The notes: generated from the sequence alone by a model not told the origin. A DNA stretch of 64,000 nt from Streptomyces kronopolitis (GCF_014646275.1 NZ_BMND01000002.1:434001-498000), one strand, 5' to 3'; positions 50,421 to 59,407 are shown, numbered from the stretch's first letter. Numbers and translations are program-made.

Positions 50421-50442
50421 CACAGTCGAACGGACGGTGAAC
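50421..50442 (-). promoter_or_regulatory. PHO-box-like direct repeat upstream of phoD
   Basis: Reading toward phoD, GTTCACCGTCC then GTTCGACTGTG: two adjacent 11-base units beginning GTTC, the layout of Streptomyces PhoP-binding direct repeats (GTTCACC-type). The GTTCAC also occurs on the other strand at 50451-50456. Confidence 0.5.
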
Positions 50443-50614
50443 AGCGGCCCGTTCACGGTGCGTGCCCCGTTAGCCCGAACGGGTCCCGGGCCCTGCGACC
50501 CGCCGGACCCGGGCCATGGTCGCAAGACCAACGGCCGATCGCCAGGATGCCGCCACGGCCCTTACGTTTCTGCTACGCGCCGCCGTGGGGCGGCCGGGAG
50601 AAAGGTGACCCCGT

Positions 50615-51019
50615 ATGCCGGCCAACGGCTCAGCCCATGTCCGCATCGCCCGCCCGTCCCGCGATCTGGCCGCGGCCGGCCGCTTCTGGAAGCAGGGCCT
50701 GGGCCTCACCGAGCTGTACCGCCACGACGGCGAGCCAGGTGAGCACGCCCTGCTGATGCTCGGCTGGCCGGACGCCCACTGGCACCTGGAGCTGACCGTC
50801 GACCCCTCGGGCACGCTCGCACCGTCCCCCACGGCGGATGATCTGCTGGTGGTCTACCTGGGCGAGGCGGTGCCGGCCGACCTCGTGGCCCGCCTGGAGC
50901 GCAACGGGGGCAGGCGGGTGGCCGCCCACAACCCCTACTGGGACGAGTGGGGCGTCACCCTGGAGGACCCGGACGGCTACCGGCTGGTGCTGTCGCCGCG
51001 GGATTGGTCCAACGCGTAG
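50615..51019 (+). CDS. VOC/glyoxalase-family protein
   Basis: 134 residues. Two beta-alpha-beta-beta-beta modules with HVRIARPSRDLAAAGRFWKQGLGLTELYRH and WGVTLEDPDGYRLVLSPRDW, typical of vicinal-oxygen-chelate enzymes; His8 and later Glu residues could bind a metal. AAAGGTGA precedes ATG 50615. Function not predictable (glyoxalase, dioxygenase or resistance). Divergent from phoD. Confidence 0.88.
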   Translation: MPANGSAHVRIARPSRDLAAAGRFWKQGLGLTELYRHDGEPGEHALLMLGWPDAHWHLELTVDPSGTLAPSPTADDLLVVYLGEAVPADLVARLERNGGRRVAAHNPYWDEWGVTLEDPDGYRLVLSPRDWSNA

Positions 51020-51153
51020 GTACGGGCGAGGAGTTCGGGTGCTCCGCAGGGGCCGTCGGTGAACAGAGCTTCCCGGTAGAGCCGCGGCCCGGCCGCACCC
51101 CCTGACCGCCCCTGCTGACCGGCCCGGCGTTCTGCTGCCAGGCCCCGTCCGCC

Positions 51154-51984
51154 CTACCGCACCGTGTCGAGGACCACCCGCGCCACCAGCGCCGGGTCGT
51201 CGTTCATCGGTACGTGTCCGCAGCCCGGCAGCCGGACCAGCCGTGCGCCGGGAATCGTGTGCTTGGCGCGGACGCCCTGACGGGGCAGCAGCAGCCGGTC
51301 GCGGCTGCCCCATCCGATGGTCACCGGCACGTGCGGGACATCGTCGGTGAACCGCACGCCCCGCCCGGCGGCCAGGGTCCGAGCGAAGCCGGTCGCGTCC
51401 CGCAGCGCCCGGGTCTCCGCGACCACGGCATCGGCCGAACGGCGGCCCGGGTGGGCGTAGATGGTGCCGGTCAGCGAGGCGCGGCCGAGCGGGGAGCGGG
51501 CCAGCGTCTCCAGCATCGGCTCCGGCAGCACCTGCGCGCCCGCGTACATGCCGCGCAGCACACCGAAGGCGTACCGCCGCTCGGCCGTCGTCCAGAAGCC
51601 CGCGGGCGACAGCGCGGTGACCGAGCGGACGGCCCGCCGGCGGCCCAGCTCCAGCGCCAGCAGCCCGCCCAGCGAGTTGCCCACCACATGCGGACGCTCG
51701 GCCCCCAGCTCGGCGAACGCGGCGGTGAGCAGCGGGAGGACGGTGTCCAGGTCGTAGGAGGCGTCGCCGGGCAGCGCGGGGGAGGCGCCGAAGCCCGGCA
51801 GGTCCAGCGAGATGACCTCGTGGGACGCGGCCAGGATGTCGGTCACCGGGTGCCAGGCCTGGAGGTGGTGGCCGATGCCGTGCAGCAGCACGATCGGTTC
51901 GCCCGCGCCCTTGCGTTCGTACGCGACCGTGAACGGCGGCCGGTCCTCGGGCGTGACATGGGCGAAGGAGACCGGGGCGGCCAT
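51154..51984 (-). CDS. Alpha/beta-hydrolase
   Basis: 276 residues. LLHGIGHHLQAW (oxyanion), HVVGNSLGGLLALELG (nucleophile Ser in GNSLGG), ITIGWGSRDRLL (acid) and GCGHVPMNDDP (His) give the full triad. It resembles cytoplasmic esterases or epoxide/haloalkane-type hydrolases. GAGGAG precedes ATG 51984. The 134-base gap to the VOC gene has no recognised element. Confidence 0.9.
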   Translation of the reverse strand: MAAPVSFAHVTPEDRPPFTVAYERKGAGEPIVLLHGIGHHLQAWHPVTDILAASHEVISLDLPGFGASPALPGDASYDLDTVLPLLTAAFAELGAERPHVVGNSLGGLLALELGRRRAVRSVTALSPAGFWTTAERRYAFGVLRGMYAGAQVLPEPMLETLARSPLGRASLTGTIYAHPGRRSADAVVAETRALRDATGFARTLAAGRGVRFTDDVPHVPVTIGWGSRDRLLLPRQGVRAKHTIPGARLVRLPGCGHVPMNDDPALVARVVLDTVR

Positions 51985-52350
51985 GGGAACTCCTCGGGGG
52001 TGCGGTGCGTGTGCGGTGGCGCGGGGTGTGCACTGACACGATGCCAGCTGAGGCTACTGAGCGGTATGGGGCAGCCGGGACCGGCAACGGGTGATCCCGC
52101 GGGGTGGCGGAGCGGCGTACCGGAGTCCGTTGGACCGGTCGGAAGCGGAGCGGCAGGGTCCGGGCGGTGGCCCGGGATTGGTCTTGACCAAGGGTGGGGG
52201 CGCCCATATCGTCGGGATACTGCAACAACCTTTCATAAAGCAGCGCCCCGACCGGGCGCGCGGAACGGGCCCCGGCGTAGGGCATGGGTGCGGGCCCGCG
52301 GTCCATCGGGGCAACGCCCCGCGGGGTGACGGCCGGTGCGGAGGACAACG
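51985..52350. other. Divergent regulatory gap containing the GntR operator
   Basis: 366 bases between the hydrolase and GntR genes. The left 150 bases hold the hydrolase promoter region; no clear motif. At 52178-52191 lies the palindrome described separately, and after it TACTGCAACAACCTTTCATAAAG, AT-rich and striking (52218-52240), in a probable 5' leader of the GntR gene. Confidence 0.45.
52178..52191. promoter_or_regulatory. Perfect palindrome TTGGTC-TT-GACCAA overlapping a promoter
   Basis: A 6-2-6 perfect inverted repeat. It matches the HutC/DasR-type core TGGTCTAGACCA in 11 of 12 bases (TGGTCTTGACCA). Its right half contains TTGACC (52184-52189), which with TATCGT (52207-52212) at 17-base spacing forms a likely promoter for the downstream GntR gene. 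Autorepression is inferred. Confidence 0.6.
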
Positions 52351-53097
52351 GTGGGGACCAGGCAACTCGAAACGGTGCCGGAGCCGAAGTACTGGCAACT
52401 CAGGACGGTGCTGAGCGAGGCGCTGGACTCGGAGTTCGCGGTCGGCGAGATCCTGCCCAACGAGCGGGATCTGGCGGCCCGTTTCGGCGTCGCCCGCGCC
52501 ACGCTGCGGCAGGCCCTCGAACAGCTGGAGCTGGAGGGGCGACTGCAACGCCGCCGCGGTGTCGGGACCATGGTCGCCCCGCCCCGGGTCGGCGTCGCCG
52601 TCGAATCCGCCCACCACACCTGGCCCGGCGTCGGCGAGGACGACTGGCTGCCGGTCGACGCCGTCGAGACGGACCAGGTGCCCGCCGCGGTGGCCCGTCT
52701 GCTGGAGACGGCCCCCGGCGACCGGGTGCACCTCGTGCGCCGCAGCCGGGTCACGCACGATCAGCCCGTCGCCGCCGAACTGCTCTACGTCCCGTCCGCC
52801 GTGGTTCCCGGCTGCGCGGCCGCCGTCCCACCGGGCGCCCAGGCCCGCGCGCGTACGGTCCTGCGCGCGTTGCAGACGCTGGAGCTCACCGGCCGCGAAC
52901 GCACCGTCGAACTCGGTTCGGCCCGTGCGGAGGACGCCAAGCAGCTGGACCGGCTGCCGGGCGCGCCCGTCCTGGTCGTCACCACCCGCTATGTCTCGGC
53001 GGGGCGCACGATGGCCGTCGCGGTCGCCACCTACCGTGCGGACACCTGCCGCCTGACCTTCGGCGAGAGCGACCCGATCGCCCTGCTCGCGGGCTGA
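52351..53097 (+). CDS. GntR-family (HutC-like) regulator
   Basis: 248 residues from GTG 52351, chosen because GGAGGA (52340-52345) is five bases upstream; the alternative GTG 52336 would overlap it. N-terminal winged helix (GEILPNERDLAARFGVARATLRQALEQL ... RRGVGTMV) and a C-terminal UTRA-type effector domain (RVHLVRRSRVTHDQPVAAELLYV). HutC-like regulators respond to sugar phosphates or amino acids. It lies downstream of a near-DasR-type palindrome that probably binds it or DasR. Confidence 0.9.
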   Translation: MGTRQLETVPEPKYWQLRTVLSEALDSEFAVGEILPNERDLAARFGVARATLRQALEQLELEGRLQRRRGVGTMVAPPRVGVAVESAHHTWPGVGEDDWLPVDAVETDQVPAAVARLLETAPGDRVHLVRRSRVTHDQPVAAELLYVPSAVVPGCAAAVPPGAQARARTVLRALQTLELTGRERTVELGSARAEDAKQLDRLPGAPVLVVTTRYVSAGRTMAVAVATYRADTCRLTFGESDPIALLAG

Positions 53098-53159
53098 GCC
53101 GCCGGCGGGGCGGGGCGGTGGTCGCGCACCGGGCAGGGCGGACACCGGCCTCCGAACAC

Positions 53160-54317
53160 TCACTGACGGCTCGTCACTGCACCCTGTACGTCGAAGAGTT
53201 CACCCTCCACATGGTCGAGCGCGAGCCGCAGCGCCCCCGTGGCGATGGCCGCCTCGCCCAGCTGTGACAGGACGACCCGGGGCGGGCGCAGGCAGTAGCG
53301 CGTCAGTTCCGTGCGCAGTGGCTCCAGTACACCGGCCGGACCCGCCGCCCGGCCGCCGATCACCACCAGTTCCGGGTCGAGCGCCAGCACCAGGGCCGCG
53401 ACATCGTGCACCAGCCGCCGCAGGAAGCGGTCCACCGCTGCCCGGGCCTGCGCCGCGCCCTCCCGCGCCGCCGCGAAGACCGCCCCTACCTGCTCCTCGT
53501 CGAGGGGGTGCAGCGGCGTTCCGGTCGTCGACAGCAGCTTCTCCGGACGCGCCTCACGGCCGAGCAGATGCAGTGCGCCGATCTCCCCCGCGGCGCCGCC
53601 GAAGCCGCGGTGCAGCCGTCCGCCGATCAGCGAACCGGCCCCCGGGCTGAGCCCCGCCAGCACGAAGACGATGTCATCGGAGCCGGTGGCCGCGCCCTGC
53701 CAGTGCTCGGCCACCGCGGCGGCGTTGGCGTCGTTCTCGACCAGCACCGGGCAGCGGAAGGACCGCCGCAGCCGCTCGCCCAGCCGCAGGCCCGTCCAGC
53801 CCGGCAGGGCGGTGCTCAGACGTACCGTGCCGTCCGCCTCCACGATGCCGGGGCCGGCGACCCCTACGGCGCGCAGCGCACTTCGCGGCACGCCGGAGTG
53901 GCGCAGCAGCTCGGTGACCAGGGCGCGCACCTGCTCCAGTCGCTCCTCGGCCGGTGCGGTCTCCGCCACGGGCCGTTGTGCGCTGTCGCGTACCCGGCCG
54001 CCCAGGTCGGAGAGCAGTGCCGCGACACGGTGCGGGCCGATCTCGATGCCCAGCAGATGGCCGGCCTCGGTGCGGAACCGGAACCGGCGGGCGGGCCGTC
54101 CCTGTCGGCGCGTCGCACCCGCCCCGGCGGCGGCCTCGGCCACCAGACCGGCCTCGATGAGCCCTTCGACGACGCCCTCGACCGTGGGCCGGGACAGGCC
54201 GGTGGCGCGCACGAGATCGGTGAGTGTGGGGGAGTCGGCGGCGCGCAGCGCGTGCAGCACCACCGTGGAGTTGATCCGTCGCAGCAGGGACGGGTCCCCG
54301 CCGGTGAGCCGCCCCAA
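53160..54317 (-). CDS. ROK-family transcriptional regulator
   Basis: 385 residues. Winged-helix N-terminus (LLRRINSTVVLHALRAADSPTLTDLVRATGLSRPTVEGVVEGLIEAGLV), then a ROK sugar-kinase-like domain (VAGPGIVEADGTVRL, LVENDANAAAVAEHWQG). TTG 54317 is taken as start because AGGGAG lies six bases upstream and MGRLTGGDPSLLRRINS is the typical N-terminus; a longer frame to 54410 has no site. It is a likely sugar-responsive repressor. Convergent with the GntR gene, an interesting pairing of two carbohydrate-type regulators. Confidence 0.87.
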   Translation of the reverse strand: MGRLTGGDPSLLRRINSTVVLHALRAADSPTLTDLVRATGLSRPTVEGVVEGLIEAGLVAEAAAGAGATRRQGRPARRFRFRTEAGHLLGIEIGPHRVAALLSDLGGRVRDSAQRPVAETAPAEERLEQVRALVTELLRHSGVPRSALRAVGVAGPGIVEADGTVRLSTALPGWTGLRLGERLRRSFRCPVLVENDANAAAVAEHWQGAATGSDDIVFVLAGLSPGAGSLIGGRLHRGFGGAAGEIGALHLLGREARPEKLLSTTGTPLHPLDEEQVGAVFAAAREGAAQARAAVDRFLRRLVHDVAALVLALDPELVVIGGRAAGPAGVLEPLRTELTRYCLRPPRVVLSQLGEAAIATGALRLALDHVEGELFDVQGAVTSRQ

Positions 54318-54439
54318 CGTCCGCTCCCTCGCTCGCCGTGTGGGCGGATCGTAACCGGACGTGCGGTGCGCGGCGAGTGCCGCGAGCGCGGTCCGTCCGC
54401 GGGGAGTCAATTGTCAGACCCGGACGGTTTACTGAGGGC

Positions 54440-54877
54440 ATGACGCTGGATGAGCAGCTGACGGCCATCGACCTGTGGCGCGCGCGGGACTTCCCGGCCG
54501 GGCGGGTCCGTTCCGCCATGGCCGAGAGCGGGCCGGGCTTCCATATAGCCGCGCTGCGGACCGGCCCGGATCTGTGGGACGTGGACCCGGCCGAGGCGGC
54601 GGAGGTCGAGGAGGAGTTCGCGGACGGGCTGACGGCGCTGGTGCAGGCCTTGTCCTTACGGTGGGGGCCGGCCGAAGTGGTCGATCTCACCGCTCATTTG
54701 GAGCGGCAGGCACAGGGCCTGCCGGTCCGTCCGCCGCTGGACACGCTCTGCGGCTATGTCCCGCGGATGCACGGCTGGCGGGTGCGGGGCCGGTGGATAG
54801 GCGTGGGGGTGGGGCAGGGCGGTCCGGAACTGCCCTGCCAACTGCTGGTGGCGGTCGGGGAGGAGCGGGTGGCGTAG
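54440..54877 (+). CDS. Hypothetical protein with a TTA codon
   Basis: 145 residues, no recognised domain; acidic N-terminal half (DVDPAEAAEVEEEFADGLTALVQAL), then GWRVRGRWIGVGVGQGGPELPCQLLVAV. Codon 73 is TTA (54656-54658), a rare codon read by the bldA tRNA in Streptomyces. GAGGG and a TTTACT hexamer both lie just upstream of ATG 54440. Divergent from the ROK regulator. Confidence 0.6.
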   Translation: MTLDEQLTAIDLWRARDFPAGRVRSAMAESGPGFHIAALRTGPDLWDVDPAEAAEVEEEFADGLTALVQALSLRWGPAEVVDLTAHLERQAQGLPVRPPLDTLCGYVPRMHGWRVRGRWIGVGVGQGGPELPCQLLVAVGEERVA

Positions 54878-54919
54878 GAGGGGGGCGGGGCGGGTGCGAA
54901 GGAAGCACGGCTTCGGCCG

Positions 54920-56215
54920 TCACGGGGGAGTGGCGGGAGCCGGGGCCGGGGTGGCGTGGTGCAGCAGGCGGGCGCTCAGGGCCGCGGCGAGGGCGAGGCC
55001 GAGGGCGGCGGCCAGTACGGCGGTGCGGTCGCCCCACGCGGTCCAGGCGGCGCCGAAGGCGAGCGAGCAGACGAAGCGGGCGGCGGTCTGGCTGGTCTGC
55101 ACCAGGGCCAGACCGCTGCCCCGGACCTCCTCGGGCACCGCGTCGGCGGTCGCGGCCGCCAGCACTCCGTCGGTCGCCGCGTAGAAGGCACCGTGCAGCA
55201 CCAGCACGGCACAGACCAGCGGCGGGCCGCCGGCGAGCGGGGCCGTCAGCAAGCCGTAGGCGCACAGCAGCGCCAGATGCCCGGCCAGGAACAGCCGCCG
55301 GCGGCCGAGCCGGTCGGCGACCGCCCCCAGCGGCACGGCCAGCAGCAGGAACGCCGCGGCCGTGCCCAGCGGGAGCAGCGGGAACCACCCGGCCGGCAGG
55401 TCCAGCCGTCGTTGCAGGGCCAGATAGAGGAAGGAATCGCTGACGGTGGTCAGCCCCAGCAGCACCGCACACGCCGTCAGCCGGCGCACCTCCGACCGGC
55501 CCAGGAGGGCGCGCACCGGCATCCGCGGCCGGACCGGGGCCCGTTCACCGGTGCGCCGGGCGGTGTCCCGGGCGCGGCCGGGGACGAACAGCACGAGCAC
55601 CAGCACGCCCAGTACGGCCACGCAGAAGCTGACCGTGAACACCGCGTCGTAGCCGTCCGTGGCCGCCCGCAGCAGCAGGAACGCGACCAGCGGTCCGCCC
55701 AGCGCGCCGGCCGTGTCCATCGCCCGGTGCACCCCGAAGGCCCGCCCGCGCACGGCCGGTTCGGCCGCCAGCGAGATCATCGCGTCCCGTGGGGCGGTCC
55801 GCAGTCCCTTGCCGGTGCGGTCCACCGCCAGCACCGCACCGATCAGCGGCAGCGAGTGCACCATCAGCAGCAGCGGCTTGCACAGGGCGGACAGCCCGTA
55901 CCCCACCGCGGCCACCGCCTTGTGAACGCCGCCCCCGTCCCGGTCCGACACCCGCCCGCCCACCAGCCGGACCAGCGCGCTCACCCCGTTGTAGACCCCG
56001 TCCAGCACCCCGAACCCCAAAGGGGACAGCCCGAGTTCGGCGACCAGATAGAGCGGGAGAACGGCCGTGATCATCTCCGAGGAGACGTCGGTGATCAGGC
56101 TCACCGTGCCCAGGATGAGCACCGTGGAGGGCAGCGCGGCCACGGAGCGCCGCACCCGGGAGGGCCGCCCGACCTCCGCCGGAGTGGCGGCGGCCGGGCG
56201 GTCTGCGAGATACAC
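54920..56215 (-). CDS. MFS transporter
   Basis: 431 residues, 12 predicted helices. LILGTVSLITDVSSEMITAVLPLYLVAELGLSP, DRTGKGLRTAPRDAMISL and AVPLGAVADRLGRRRLFLA are MFS_1 blocks of the type often linked to drug or sugar transport. GTG 56215 follows the phosphoesterase stop by one base, so the two genes are cotranscribed. The start could lie further inside (VRRSVAALPST), given the unusual N-terminus. Confidence 0.82.
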   Translation of the reverse strand: MYLADRPAAATPAEVGRPSRVRRSVAALPSTVLILGTVSLITDVSSEMITAVLPLYLVAELGLSPLGFGVLDGVYNGVSALVRLVGGRVSDRDGGGVHKAVAAVGYGLSALCKPLLLMVHSLPLIGAVLAVDRTGKGLRTAPRDAMISLAAEPAVRGRAFGVHRAMDTAGALGGPLVAFLLLRAATDGYDAVFTVSFCVAVLGVLVLVLFVPGRARDTARRTGERAPVRPRMPVRALLGRSEVRRLTACAVLLGLTTVSDSFLYLALQRRLDLPAGWFPLLPLGTAAAFLLLAVPLGAVADRLGRRRLFLAGHLALLCAYGLLTAPLAGGPPLVCAVLVLHGAFYAATDGVLAAATADAVPEEVRGSGLALVQTSQTAARFVCSLAFGAAWTAWGDRTAVLAAALGLALAAALSARLLHHATPAPAPATPP

Positions 56216-56216
56216 C

Positions 56217-57149
56217 TCAGCTCGCCCAGATGCCGCTGATGTCCTTGGCGTCGGCGGCCTTGCCCGCGTGCGCGGTGCCGTACATGTCCTCCAGGGTGCG
56301 CAGCACGTCGTAGTGGTTGTAGGTGGTGGGGGAGGTGGCGCCGGGCTTCACCGGCTGGCCGTACAGCACGGTGGGGATGCGGTTGCCGCTGAGCCGGTTG
56401 TCCTCGTCGAAGGTGAGCAGCAGCAGGCTGTTGTGGGTCCGGGCCCAGTCGGCATAGCTCTTGAGGTGGTTCTTGAGCCAGGTGTCACCGCTGGACACCG
56501 AGCAGTCGTGCATGTCGCCGCACAGGTTCGGCACCACGAACGACACCGTGGGAAGCTGCGAGAAGTCGCCGGGGAACGCGTCGAAGGTGTGCGCCGAGCC
56601 GGTGGGGACGTTGCTGAAGCCGAACCACGGGTTGTGCTTCTGCGCGTAGCGGCCGCTCTTGCAGGTGGTGGAGCCGTCGGACGGCAGCGATTCGTTGTAG
56701 CTCGCCCAGGACTTGCCGGCCGCGGTCAGCTCGGCGGCGAGGTTGGGGGCGTCGCTGAACCCCGGGTCGACGCAGCTGTCGTCGGTGACGCCCTGGGTGT
56801 CCCCGGAGAAGAGGGCGTAGTAGTTGGGCTGGCTGGGGTGGGTCTCGGCGTAGGAAGCGGTGAGGCTGGCGCCCCCGGCGGCCAGGGAGTTGATGTACGG
56901 GGCGCTGGAGCTGCCGATGACCTGGCCGTAGGCGTGGTTCTCGAAGACCACCACGACCACATGGTCGGGGGTGGGCACGGCGGCCGCGGCCGGCTCGGCG
57001 CCGAAGCCGGTGCCGGCCCGGAGGGCGAGGCCGGCCGCGGCGAGCCCGAACGCCGCGGCGAGCGCACCGGCCCGGTGGCGGCGTGAGCGGCGGAGAAGAG
57101 AGGTGGAGGGGGAAGCCGTGGGGGAAGCCGAGGAGGACGGAGCAGGCAC
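56217..57149 (-). CDS. Exported acid phosphatase/phospholipase-C-like phosphoesterase
   Basis: 310 residues. N-terminal basic region and hydrophobic stretch (LLRRSRRHRAGALAAAFGLAAAGLALRAGTG) form a signal peptide, then VVVVVFENHAYGQVIGSSSAPYINSL (metal-binding Glu-Asn-His), PSQPNYYALFSGDTQG and LLLLTFDEDNR typical of the phosphoesterase family (Pfam Phosphoesterase, acid phosphatase type). GTG 57149 is chosen for GGAGG with five-base spacing. Secreted or membrane-surface. Operon with the downstream MFS gene. Confidence 0.85.
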   Translation of the reverse strand: MPAPSSSASPTASPSTSLLRRSRRHRAGALAAAFGLAAAGLALRAGTGFGAEPAAAAVPTPDHVVVVVFENHAYGQVIGSSSAPYINSLAAGGASLTASYAETHPSQPNYYALFSGDTQGVTDDSCVDPGFSDAPNLAAELTAAGKSWASYNESLPSDGSTTCKSGRYAQKHNPWFGFSNVPTGSAHTFDAFPGDFSQLPTVSFVVPNLCGDMHDCSVSSGDTWLKNHLKSYADWARTHNSLLLLTFDEDNRLSGNRIPTVLYGQPVKPGATSPTTYNHYDVLRTLEDMYGTAHAGKAADAKDISGIWAS

Positions 57150-57294
57150 GGGAGCCTCCGTACGGGGGAGGTGGGGGGTGCGGGCGGCGACAGCGTAGAG
57201 CTGACGCCGTGACATGTACACGCCTGTCGAATGACGCGCGGGGGAACAGCGGACGAGCGGCCGATGCCGCCGCGCACCGTCGGCCCCGGGAGTC

Positions 57295-57852
57295 TCAGCC
57301 GTCGTCCTCCGTCGCGAACGCCGCGGCGCGCAGCCGTCCGTACTCCTCCGCCAGCGCCTGCGGGGTCCAATGGGCGTTCAGCCCGCTCGGGTTGGGCAGG
57401 GCCCAGATACGGGTCTCGCCCAGCGTGCGCTGCTGCGGTCCGATCGCGGCGCGCTTGTCGTCGAAGGCGAGGCGATAGGCGGTGACACCGGCGACCGCGA
57501 GCCAGTGCGGCCGCAGCCGGGCCACCTTCTCGGCGAGCAGCCGGCCGCCCTCGCGGTACTCCTCCGCGCTCAGCTCGTCGGCCCTGGCGGTCGCCCGGGC
57601 CACGATATTGGTGATGCCCAGGCCGTGCGCGAGCAGTTCCTCCTGCTCGTCGGGCCGCAGCCGGCGCGGGGTGAAGCCGGCGGCGTGCAGGGCCGGCCAG
57701 AAGCGGTTGCCGGGCCGCGCGAAGTGGTGGCCGGTGGCCGCCGTCATCAACCCCGGGTTGATCCCGCAGAAGAGCACGCGCAAGCCGCTCGCGGCCACGT
57801 CGGGGACGAGGCGGTCGCGAGCGGCTGCCAGCTCTTCGGGAGTGAAACGCAT
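57295..57852 (-). CDS. mug: G/U mismatch-specific uracil-DNA glycosylase (MUG)
   Basis: 185 residues. GINPGL motif (30-35; active-site Asn32), HFARPGNRFWPALHAAGF, and C-terminal NPSGLNAHW match MUG/TDG proteins that remove U or T opposite G. ATG 57852 (MRFTPEEL). It follows purB by 10 bases in the same direction, probably an operon. Cytoplasmic DNA repair. Confidence 0.9.
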   Translation of the reverse strand: MRFTPEELAAARDRLVPDVAASGLRVLFCGINPGLMTAATGHHFARPGNRFWPALHAAGFTPRRLRPDEQEELLAHGLGITNIVARATARADELSAEEYREGGRLLAEKVARLRPHWLAVAGVTAYRLAFDDKRAAIGPQQRTLGETRIWALPNPSGLNAHWTPQALAEEYGRLRAAAFATEDDG

Positions 57853-57862
57853 GGCGGTCGCG

Positions 57863-59314
57863 TCAGAGGATGGCGCCCGGCGTGTACGCGGCGGCCTGCG
57901 GGTGCTGCTTGGTGATCTCCTCGATCCGGGCGACGACGGACGCCACCTGGCCGGCCGCGGCACCGGTGAACGAGAGCTTGTCCGCCATCAGCGCGTCCAA
58001 CTGGGCCTTGTCCAGCGGGATCCGCGCGTCCGCGGCCAGCTTGTCCAGCAGCTCGTTGCGCTCCGCGCCCTGCTCGCGCATGGCCAGCGCCGACGCGACC
58101 GCGTTCTCCTTGATCGCCTCGTGCGCCTCCTCGCGGCCCACGCCGGCCCGCACGGACGCCATCAGCACCTTCGTCGTGGCGAGGAAGGGCAGGTAGCGGT
58201 CCAGCTCGCGGGCGATGACGGCGGGGAAGGCGCCGAACTCGTCGAGCACGGTCAGGAAGGTCTCCAGCAGGCCGTCGAGCGCGAAGAACGCGTCCGGCAG
58301 CGCGACCCGGCGCACCACGGAGCAGGACACATCGCCCTCGTTCCACTGGTCGCCGGACAGCTCACCGGCCATCGAGGCGTAGCCGCGCAGGATGACCATC
58401 AGGCCGTTGACGCGCTCGCAGGAGCGGGTGTTCATCTTGTGCGGCATCGCCGAGGAGCCGACCTGGCCGGGCTTGAAGCCCTCGGTGACCAGCTCGTGCC
58501 CGGCCATCAGCCGGATGGTCTTGGCGATCGACGACGGGGCGGCGGCCAGCTGCACCAGCGAGGTCACCACGTCGTAGTCCAGCGACCGCGGGTAGACCTG
58601 CCCGACGGAGGTGAAGGCCTGGCCGAAGCCGAGGTGCCCGGCGATCCGCTGCTCCAGCTCGGCGAGCCTGGCCGCGCCGTCCGGGCCGCCGCCCAGCAGG
58701 TCGAGCATGTCCTGGGCGGTGCCGACCGGGCCCTTGATGCCGCGCAGCGGGTAGCGCGTGAGCAGGTCCTCCAGCCGGGCGTAGGCCACCAGCAGTTCGT
58801 CCGCCGCGGTCGCGAAGCGCTTGCCGAGCGTCGTGGTCTGGGCGGCGACGTTGTGCGAGCGGCCGGCCATCACCAGCTCGGCGTGCTGCGCGGCCAGCGA
58901 GCCCAGGCGCGCCAGCACGGCCACCGTGCGGTCGCGCATCAGCTCCAGCGACAGTCGCACCTGGAGCTGCTCGACGTTCTCGGTCAGGTCGCGGGAGGTC
59001 ATGCCCTTGTGGACCTGCTCATGGCCGGCGAGGGCGTTGAACTCCTCGATGCGGGCCTTGACGTCGTGCCGGGTGACCTTCTCGCGCTCGGCGATGGAGG
59101 CCAGGTCGACGTTCTCCAGGACCCGCTCGTAGTCGGCCGGCGCCTGCTCGGGGACCTCCACCCCCAGGTCCTGCTGCGCACGCAGCACGGCGAGCCACAG
59201 CTTCCGCTCCAGCTTGACCTTGTACTCGGGGGACCACAGCACGGCCAGCTCCGCGGAGGCGTAGCGGCCGGCCAGGACATTGGGGATGCGAGGCTTCGCA
59301 GACACAGCAGTCAC
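57863..59314 (-). CDS. purB: Adenylosuccinate lyase
   Basis: 483 residues. Signature SSAMPHKMNTRSCERV and TSRDLTENVEQLQVRL, AGRSHNVAAQTTTLGKR identify adenylosuccinate lyase, catalysing two steps in purine synthesis (SAICAR and succinyl-AMP cleavage). GTG 59314 lies eight bases after a TAGACT element with no Shine-Dalgarno sequence, so the mRNA is probably leaderless. Followed closely by mug. Confidence 0.96.
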   Translation of the reverse strand: MTAVSAKPRIPNVLAGRYASAELAVLWSPEYKVKLERKLWLAVLRAQQDLGVEVPEQAPADYERVLENVDLASIAEREKVTRHDVKARIEEFNALAGHEQVHKGMTSRDLTENVEQLQVRLSLELMRDRTVAVLARLGSLAAQHAELVMAGRSHNVAAQTTTLGKRFATAADELLVAYARLEDLLTRYPLRGIKGPVGTAQDMLDLLGGGPDGAARLAELEQRIAGHLGFGQAFTSVGQVYPRSLDYDVVTSLVQLAAAPSSIAKTIRLMAGHELVTEGFKPGQVGSSAMPHKMNTRSCERVNGLMVILRGYASMAGELSGDQWNEGDVSCSVVRRVALPDAFFALDGLLETFLTVLDEFGAFPAVIARELDRYLPFLATTKVLMASVRAGVGREEAHEAIKENAVASALAMREQGAERNELLDKLAADARIPLDKAQLDALMADKLSFTGAAAGQVASVVARIEEITKQHPQAAAYTPGAIL

Positions 59315-59322
59315 GTGGTCAG

Positions 59323-59328
59323 AGTCTA
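59323..59328 (-). promoter_or_regulatory. -10 element of the purB promoter
   Basis: Leftward TAGACT eight bases before the GTG at 59314; consistent with a leaderless purB transcript. Confidence 0.5.
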
Positions 59329-59407
59329 CTGGCGCTTTACGCAGGCCAGCGCCCCGGTCCCGGCTGTAGTTTCCTCCAAGCCGAGCGCGGCCGCGGCGGC
59401 CCTCCCG

